Assembly (NCBI RefSeq): GCF_000340215.1
Contig: NW_006921552.1
Span: 124,001 to 188,000 of the forward strand
Direction: 5' to 3'
Length of the DNA: 64,000 bases
From: Pseudocercospora fijiensis CIRAD86
Lineage: Eukaryota; Ascomycota; Dothideomycetes; Mycosphaerellales; Mycosphaerellaceae
Shown: positions 57,131 through 64,000 of the stretch, one piece after another
Layout of the letters: each line of letters begins with the position of its first letter
How positions within the stretch are numbered: position 1 is the first letter of the stretch
Notes under the pieces: model-generated
What the model was told of the DNA's origin: nothing
Databases searched by the model: none
Seen by the model: the letters and a program-made list of their open reading frames with translations, nothing else
Position numbers and translations under genes: made by a program

Positions 57131-57250
57131 GTGTACATCGTACATTCAAGTGGGTGTACATCGGTCTGAACATGCACATCCAGTCAGGCGCACGCCATAC
57201 ACCTGAATACGTGTATCTTGTACACCTGGCTGCGTGTACCCGCATCTGAA
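57131..57250 (+). repeat. 23-bp-period tandem repeat, array E
   Basis: TGTACATCG..ACATTCAAGTGGG followed after 23 bp by TGTACATCGG, then two shortened units, then CGTGTATCTTGTACAC..GGCTG and, 23 bp on, CGTGTACCC. The last full unit agrees with array A units at about 16 of 23 positions. It lies 215 bp from array D. Confidence 0.65.
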
Positions 57251-59068
57251 CAGGTGCACATTTGAAGTTGAGATGAGAAGTCATTGGTGCTGTCTTGACT
57301 CAAGGATGAAATCTGCGGCGCCAGAAATACTGCTTGTCCTGGTCTCAACGGGCCACAGCGTCATCTGTTACGATGGATCCAGATTCCATTCCAGCGCGGA
57401 TCATGGCTGCAGTGGAGATTTTGTTCTTTACAGCTGATGGACTTTTTGGGAGCATCCACGTACTTGTCTCCTTCTGCCATCTTGGAGGTAATTGAGGTAC
57501 TCACATAATCACTGCATTCAAAATGGGTGATGGATGCAGAGCCTGGTAATGATGTGGCCCAGAACTTGGATGGCTTCTGCTGCACTTCGGAGGCTGGAGA
57601 CGATCAGCGAAATGTTGCAGCCCGTTGGTATTCCATCGAGTAGGGCTTACTTTGTGACATTCGTAGAGCTTTTTGACCAAACCAGGCTTCTTTGGTAATC
57701 CGTCAAGCGAAGGCCATTTTCGTCAAGAAGATGAGCTTTCCCATCGCCAACATCCAAATGAAATCGCCTCCGAAAAGTCCGAGATCACAGTGAAAGCCCT
57801 TCCGGTCGCTAAGTTCCCGCCGAACAAGACCCAAACATCGAAATCGTGCAAGACGCGGTCGCTACGAGCGAGAGGTTGACATCCGGAAGAGGACAGAAGA
57901 GTCCTTGTCGGATTCTCTAGCGCGCTGTAGTCAAATGAACGCTATTCTATCCACTTTTGAAACCCGCCAGATTATCTTTACCCGACACTTGACCTCGGTC
58001 TCAAATACATGCCTAGTCGGAGAACGATCGGCGAGAAGATGACCTATCTATAACTATATGCTGACACCGACAAGCTGCTCTCAAGGATACTATCTGGCCT
58101 TGTTCTAACCAGTTGCATACGCAACAAGGGCATTTCCCGCAAGTTTCTGCACAAGGACTTCATCTTTGTCCGACGCGTGATTCCGGACATCGTCGAGGCG
58201 ATCAGATGAGCGACTCAAGGGTGGGTAGACAAGGTAGCAACTTCTTCAAACACTGTCTTGGCTGACGTGACAGCCACATTACCTAGTCTCGGTGTTTACC
58301 TGTCGAGTTAATGATGCCGAAGAATCCCGAAATCGTAGTATCAACCTCTGCCTCCAGCAAGGAAGAAAATGACATCTGTGGGGAGCTTAGGACGTCAGAA
58401 AGTGAAAGAGGATCTTGTTGGGAGGAGCGCTGAAGTATGGTCGCTGCCGTTGCATTCGGAACAGAGCGCACTGGTGACTTGGCAGGGAGAAATGGCTGTA
58501 CTTGCCAGGGAGATTATCCGCAGGAGAGCATATGCATAGATGGGAGTTCGTGCGAGAAGCCGTCTTCGGCCGGTTATGAGTTGGGATCAAGCAATGCTTC
58601 GAAGACTTCTCAAATGGGATGAGGAGAGGTTGAAGAGATGTGACATGAAGCAGTCTGGCATGTGCTGGGAGAGAATGTCTTGTCTTTTCGACGAGAAAGC
58701 ATGAATGGCATAAGTGTGCGCAATCGCTGTTGATGCCTTGATGGTCACGCTATGGCACCGTCTGGCTTGGGAATGTAAGGGCAAAATGATGTGCCGCTCA
58801 GCAATGGGCTATCGATGAAGGGCATAAGGGTGTGTGGGTATGAGATTGATGCTGAAGTGAAAGGAATGTCTCCGCCGAGCTGACCAAGTGGGTTGATTTA
58901 CTCCATATCGTTCTACCGATGACAGCGTTTGCAAAACTGACGCCCGCCCGCCTCCAGGCTGTTGTACCGAGTGTGCGGTATGTCTGCGCCTGCGCCCTGT
59001 GCCTGTGTATGATTGTGGTGATGTATGCTTTCCTGCCCGTGTCTCGATTTTGACCATGAACCAACGCC
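57251..59068. other. Mostly non-coding, with a decayed coding stretch at 57.67-58.3 kb
   Basis: Plus strand: 57673-57879 is open (ELSHRQHPNEIASEKSEITV). 57990-58300 reads LKYMPSRRTIGEKMTYL, stop, LYADTDKLLSRILSGLVLTS, then HKDFIFVRRVIPDIVEAIR, stop, with codon use like real coding sequence but two in-frame stops. I take this as a pseudogene fragment of unknown family. The rest shows nothing. Confidence 0.4.
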
Positions 59069-59167
59069 TCAAGATGCCGCTGCCATGGCCTCAGGATGAT
59101 CAATCAACCTGAAGTGGATGAGGGAGTCAGCGCAGGACCAAGAGATGGGGTTGCGAGGCGCATCTGC

Positions 59168-60305
59168 TTACCATCCGATGTAGTCGTGTTGAGGGAAGAA
59201 ATCGCGAACTCCATTGTTGAAGTTGATAGCGTCTTGAAGGTCATCAGGCAATACAGCACTTCCTGGAGTTCTCATGCTTCGATGCTGCTCGAGCTTGACT
59301 TTGACGTACTCCAACCACTTCTCGTATGCAATGTGGTTCTGACTGGCGTTGACCCTGTCCTTCTCGTAAAGGTATTCCGGAGGTCCATAGATCGGACCCG
59401 GAGGCTGAGAGTGCTGCTGGTTGGACATTCCAGTGTTCGGTGGACCATATTGGTGGAAAGCGGGGTTGAGTGGGTTGGGCATTCCAGAAATGGCTTGAGC
59501 ACTGGTGTATGGGGGATATGGAGCGGCGTGAAACATTGGTGGCATGCCGGGATGGGAAGGGTAGGGTGTGTGGTATGCTTTCGTCGCTGGAGTCGGCGAG
59601 GCGATCTGACCTGAAGCAACCATGTGGCTCATCACATCACGGACGGTCTGCTCCATGCCTGGTCTCGGCTCGGGTTGGCCACCGAAGAGCTGCATGGAAC
59701 GATTGTTACGAGCGTGTGCTTGCATAATGGGACAGTCTGAGGAGCGCTGCAAGGCCAAGATGAAGTTGTACGAGAATGCCGGGTCTTGAACTGCGTCGAG
59801 CAATGCTGATGAGATGCAGACGCGGTACACAGGCGGCTTGATACCAACACACTCTTCGAACAGAAGCCCGACGAGGTTGTGCTGGGAAATGTTGCTGGAG
59901 ATCCACGATGCGAGACATTTGACGAATCTCTTGGTGGCACGGAGGCCTTGTCTGGGCAGCTGGACAGTGTAGATGAGGTCGAGAAGATCGTGCACGGTGG
60001 GAGGCCGCTTGGAGCTGTAGCCCTTGCTGACAGCGTGCTTGAAGATGATGGTCTTGGTGTGAAGGTCGAGGTTGATTTTCTTGCCACCTATGGCGGGAGA
60101 TCAGCATGTTGCAAGCGCACAAGAGGAGCTCCGCGGAGGTCGTTGCTTGATAGATGGATCGCTGAGGCTCTCACTCACGCCAAGATTTGGCCTCTGAAGA
60201 AGTCAATCCTCCCCAGTGAATGATGAAATCTTCAGGATCCGAGTCCTCGTCATCGCTGGGCAGGTACGGATCGTCTGGATCGGAGTTGGAGCGATGCTTG
60301 GGCAT
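59168..60305 (-). CDS. Hypothetical protein, 348 aa, family A (two exons, alternative third)
   Basis: Exon 1 is 60305-60179 and exon 2 is 60087-59168; the 91-bp intron has donor GTGAGT and acceptor CATAG and keeps the frame. Residues 1-27 are Asp/Ser/Pro-rich and acidic. Residues 45-160 are the family A region: T53-K-T, YSSK (66-69), SWI (103-105), LLFEEC (117-122), YR (130-131) and SSALLDAVQDPAFSY (135-149). Residues 175-280 are Pro/Tyr/Gln/Met-rich and probably disordered. A short conserved-looking tail ends FFPQHDYIGW before TAA. That stop overlaps a good donor (TG|GTAAGC). Splicing 59171-59109 (GCTGAC branch, TTCAG acceptor) would give 12 extra residues and end at 59069. Function unknown. 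It is divergent from the family B gene at 61916. Confidence 0.8.
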
Positions 60306-60906
60306 GGTGGAAGCTGAGGAGGAACGAAAGGAGCAGAGGAGGAGGCAGATGGTTCTCGAGAGCTGTTCTGTCAATGCATGCAGACGAAGGAATAGGAAGA
60401 GTAAAGGGAGAGAAGGAGCAACAACTTGGACCGGCACGTGTGCTGTCTCCTTTCAGACGCTCCGCTACGGAGATAGCTGATGGTCGGCCAAGAAGCGCGC
60501 CGGCGGAATGCCTGGGCGGGACAGGGTCTGATCGGAGACAGCGCGTTTGACTGTGTGATTGATGGATGCGTGTACGTGATGCTGCATAATGCCAATGTCC
60601 GTCGCGGCGAAGTCAGCTCGGAGCGGTGGCAGCGGAGCGGAGATGGGCCAGGACAGCGACGGGTAGGTGCAGGCACCCGTCATCGACAGACCGGAGTTCG
60701 TGGCGGCAGCGGAGATTGTGGTACATTGGAGATGAGCTGGCGTTTGACGTCGGAAATGATGGATTGTGATGGTGTTGAAGTTGAAGTCTGTCTCGGGAAA
60801 GGAAAGTGGAAAGCAGCGTGTCAGCTGGGCTCGGGTTCGGAAAGGCGGAACGAATGCGAACAGCCCGTTCCTTTCTTCATAGTCTTCAGTATGCCCCAAC
60901 GCTGCT

Positions 60907-61020
60907 TCACCGTACACCGCACACCTCCCGCACACCGCACACCGCACACCGCACACCGCACACCGCACACCGCACACCGCACACCTCCCGTACACCGCAC
61001 ACCGCACACCGCACACCTCC
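60907..61020 (+). repeat. (CACACCG)n heptanucleotide repeat
   Basis: Runs of the 7-mer CACACCG: six or seven perfect copies, interrupted by CTCCCG(T/C)A, then three or four more, again CTCCCG, then (CACG)n-like sequence to 61040. 7-bp units are not coding in phase. Confidence 0.9.
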
Positions 61021-61583
61021 CGACCACGCACGCACGCACGCACCACGACACTGACACTGCGGACAGCGCACATGGCATGGTGCATGAAGATCTGATGAAT
61101 TCACGAGCCGGCGCGGATTGGCTCTACGACTTTCCTTGTTGCACCATGCACACAATCCACCACGCAACGCTCATACGCCGCCTGCATACTCAAACGACGC
61201 CCAATTGATGCCGCCATGAGGCAGCCGTCCGTCCATCCCCGCGTCTGATAGTGCGCCAAGGTGCTGCTTCCCGAACTGCTACACCACACCAGATGACTGC
61301 TGCCTCCGCCTTCCTCGTGTCCAATCTCGGCATCAACGTGCGCCCTGGAGCCTCGTCCAGCACGAGCCATGCCTCTCTTTCCCTGCACCTGTCGCGCCGC
61401 GAGGCTGCGACATACCACCTCACCTTAGCACGTCCATTGCCGACCTCATCCATGGCAAGTTTCACGGACCCACGCTTCTTTGCTGCGCTGGAACGGTGCA
61501 GCTTATCCACCTCATCTCATCGCATCCCGCATACATCTTTGTCCTGAGTCACGGCAATGCAAGCGTGACGATGAAGATCAACG

Positions 61584-61840
61584 TTGAGCCGCGAGCTTGG
61601 CGCGCCCGGAAGAGATCCAAGCATGGTCACCCATTTCTTCACTCTGCTACTCTCAGGCACACGTCAAGTTGAGCCGCGACCTCGGCGCCCGAACGAGATG
61701 CAAGCACTCTCATCCATTTCTTGACCTTTCCATTCTCAGGCACACGTGAGATTGAGCCGCGAGCTTGGCGTGCCCGAACGAGACCCAAGCACTCTCACTC
61801 ATTTCTTAACTCTTCCATTCCTACGCACACGTCCCATCAT
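61584..61840 (+). repeat. Three tandem copies upstream of the 61916 gene
   Basis: ttgagccgcga.ctyggcg, then cccg.a.gaga, then caagca, then tcatttctt and (t/a)(c/g)gcacacgt occur three times, with starts at 61584, 61679 and 61752 (spacings 95 and 73 bp). They occupy the proximal promoter or 5' leader. Confidence 0.8.
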
Positions 61841-61915
61841 TCGTGGTCGAGACTTCGTCGTAGAGACTCACGCTCCTCTTACATTCACCATCTGCAGCCT
61901 ACACTGACTTCAGAG

Positions 61916-63682
61916 ATGGGCCCCCAAAATGCTGCCGAGTTCTTCTACACCTCCGACGAGAAGGTAAACTGCTCTTCTGCTGCTCTCTCGAACGGGACTG
62001 ACGAATTCATTGCCAGTGGTACGGCGCCAGGTCGCCAGACAATGACATCCACGACTTGAGATCATTTGCTACGAACGCTGGCAAAGGAAACGTCTTCATG
62101 TTTCTGTGGCAGCAAATCCGAGTCATCAACTGGTGCGAACGCAAAGCCCGCAAACCAAAGAATGAAATCGACTACGTCGAATTGCTTGTGATCAAGAACG
62201 GATGCCAGGATCCTGACCTGCTTGACCACGCCTGGCCTTGGCCCAAACACCACCGAAATGACAAGGATGTCGAAAAGATGAGTTCCATTCTGGCTCGATG
62301 GGCGCAGAACACAGCTGGTGCGCTTGTGTCCGAGTTGGCGGCAGGAACGTACGAACCGCAGAGCTTGAAGTATCGTGATCCAGACCAGATTTGGACACCA
62401 TCATGGTCCGATGCCAGCGGAGAGGATCACGTCAACGTCAGTACATCGAGACAGAACGCTTCTGCGGCACCTTCAGATCCTCAGGCCGCCCAGCCAACAA
62501 ACGAGCGCTCTGGAGTAAGTTGTGGTATCAAGCATGAGCGAACTGTACTAACATCTGTACTTCGCAAGCTGTCGAACGTAGCCTCACCTGCTCCACAATT
62601 TGAACCTCCACCGGTACCGCTATACCACACTCGACCAAGTACAGCTTCCACCCAACTTCCGCCTTCTCCAACACTTCAGCAACCTCAACCACCTCCTGTA
62701 CTGCCACATCGTATGCGGCCTTCGGCATCGAATTCAATCTCCACTCAACATCCCCATGCTCCAGCAGCTCGGCCAAAAGCAGAAACCACCGCTTTGCCGT
62801 TTCCAAGCGCCGCTACTCGGCCTCAGTACTATTCCACACCACCGATCCCGGTTGCATCTTCGAGCCAGTATCCATCGGCTTCCAGAGGTCGTACGACACC
62901 AGAGCTTGGCGCCATGTCGAAATACGGTGCTCACACATCCTACCACATGCAGCAGCAACACCACACACCTAGGGCGGAGCCAGATTACCCGCATTGGGGC
63001 TTGGAGGAGGGCCCGCAGTTGCGTCAGGGAGCAGTCGAGCTGCAAGGAAATAAGGAGAAGAGACCGGAAATGAAGGAGCGAGAAGTATGGTTCCGAAAGA
63101 AGGAGGAAACCACGAACTTGGAAGCCACACCATATCAGCAGAAGTGGGAGAGCACTGATGAAGAGCAGCGACCAAGTCCGCTTGGACGATCTCAAGTTTC
63201 GTTTCAGCACAACAATATGAACTTGGAAGCCAGACCATATCAGCAGCAGTGGGAGAGCACCGGTGAAGAAGAGCAGCGCCCAAGTCCGCTTCGACGATCT
63301 CGAGTTTCGTTTCAGCACAGCGACATGAACATGCCCCAACCGGGAGACTTTCCGCGCCCAATGCATGGACAGCCGTCACAGCCCAGGACATCTGCCTCGA
63401 CATACTCATCTTATCCTGTCGAAGATCAAGGACGAGCTCATGCTCCGTCTCAGCAGCATGAGATCCCTCAGCCTGGCACGTTTCAGCACTCATACCGCCA
63501 AGCCCCAACCGCAGATCAACGAGCACATGCTCAGCTCCAGACACAGGTATGATGCTCCCACACCTCGTCATCTCTGTTCGTGTTCATCCTCGTACGTTGT
63601 TTGCTGACTTTGGCTCATTCTAAAGTTCACGTTCGACGACGTAGCCGACCAGTTCCTGGACCTGGACCTCAACAAGCCGTGA
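61916..63682 (+). CDS. Hypothetical protein, 526 aa, family B (four exons)
   Basis: Exons 61916-61963, 62017-62514, 62569-63546 and 63626-63682. Introns: 53 bp (GTAAAC, CTGACG branch, GCCAG), 54 bp (GTAAGT, perfect TACTAAC, GCAAG) and 79 bp (GTATGA, GCTGACT, TAAAG); joining gives one frame ending KP-stop. Residues 1-145 look folded: FFYTSDEKWYG, FMFLWQQIRVINWCERKA, LLDHAWPW (84-91), LARWAQNTA (108-116), YRDPDQIWTP (135-144). The middle is Pro/Ser/Gln-rich and disordered. Before the C-terminus is a tandem 35-residue repeat (NLEA.PYQQ.WEST). The last exon encodes an acidic tail (FTFDDVADQFLDLDLNKP). The second intron is 54 bp with no stop, so retention would only add 18 residues. Unknown function. 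The decayed relative is at 37.3-38.5 kb. Confidence 0.85.
63115..63327 (+). repeat. Coding tandem repeat, 105 and 108 bp
   Basis: 63115-63219 (35 codons) and 63220-63327 (36 codons) encode near-identical units NLEA(T/R)PYQQ(K/Q)WEST, then a PSPL.RS(Q/R)VSFQH segment. The DNA is about 90% alike, so the duplication is recent. Confidence 0.9.
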
Positions 63683-63718
63683 TGGGATGCGCGGGCAGGA
63701 TGAGTTGGGTGATGATTC

Positions 63719-64000
63719 TGTTTCCTCACACCTGTACGTTTTGGAAAAGATTTGTGGGTTTTGGTGGGACATGAGCAGGTGGTTGGATGCTCAAGCATTC
63801 AGGTCATGGCTGAACGGGTATCGGAAACCTTGTATGGTACATCAAAATGAAAGTGAACAACACTGCTCTTCGGCATCTTACATTTTCGTCATTGATCTTG
63901 AACAGCTCATGACTGTCTGCTGGACATGTGTTCTCTTTCCTTACACCTGGACCTTTTGAAAAGATTTGTGGGCTTTGGTGGGACATGAGCAGGTGGTTGG
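63719..64000 (+). repeat. 214-bp-spaced duplication after the 61916 gene
   Basis: A block of about 68 bp (cctcacacctg.ac, then aaaagatttgtggg.tttggt, then gggacatgagcaggtggttgg) at 63719-63786 recurs almost perfectly at 63933-64000, running into the window edge. It lies in the 3' flank, 40 bp after the stop codon. Confidence 0.85.

Larger units (their letters stand above)
60306..61915. promoter_or_regulatory. 1.6-kb divergent intergenic region
   Basis: Lies between the divergent starts at 60305 and 61916. It contains the heptamer repeat at 60907-61020 and the three-copy duplication at 61584-61840. Frames over it (for example 60480-61208 plus) arise from the repeat and are not credible genes. 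The region just before 61916 is rich in C and T. Confidence 0.5.

Noticed and set aside
60480..61208. 242-codon frame over the heptamer repeat
   Set aside because: Its length comes from the CACACCG repeat reading as HRTPHTA units; no protein-like sequence either side.

Overview
The window looks like nuclear DNA of a filamentous ascomycete (Pezizomycotina; a Dothideomycete is my guess, not shown). The genes have short GT-AG introns of 53-91 bp with CTGAC or TACTAAC branch sites. Pyrimidine-rich leaders are present, and there is no operon layout. Two blocks carry the signature of repeat-induced point mutation (RIP): very rich in TpA, poor in CpA and TpG, with CpG kept. Gene density is low. I see nine credible coding genes plus a few weak ones, and none has a product I can name with certainty.

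Layout. 1-340 is the end of a RIP-mutated block. 341-6214 is mostly empty, with one 23-bp-period array. 6215-7670 is a two-exon gene with Cys/His clusters. 9.8-14.5 kb is a broken Ty3/gypsy retrotransposon on the minus strand (Gag, protease and RT recognisable). 15769-18216 is an intact 815-codon gene. 18.5-33 kb holds almost only decayed coding fragments and minisatellites, including a zinc-knuckle remnant near 26 kb and one possible spliced gene at 27.7-29 kb. 33879-34898 is a Pro/Ser-rich gene whose start codon abuts a 105-bp TG/CA microsatellite. 36-39 kb holds three decayed genes. 40914-41684 is a small acidic-tailed gene with a displaced copy of its own 3' end. From 46 kb the density rises: 46668-48527 (membrane-anchored type), 49585-50781, a coiled-coil ORF at 51469-51936, then a RIP block at 54.6-56.8 kb, and the divergent pair 59168-60305 (minus) and 61916-63682 (plus).

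Three themes connect the region. (1) It contains small paralogous families: 49585-50781 with 59168-60305; 61916-63682 with a decayed copy at 37.3-38.5 kb; and two decayed copies of a third family at 22.3 and 38.7 kb. (2) A highly diverged tandem repeat with a constant 23-bp period and GTGTACA-like cores occurs at five separate places in both orientations. (3) Short tandem duplications (13 to about 214 bp, 2-10 copies) are everywhere, and several lie on the ends or flanks of genes. I could not identify a defined new molecular system. The 23-bp family and the gene-end duplications are the least explained structures here.
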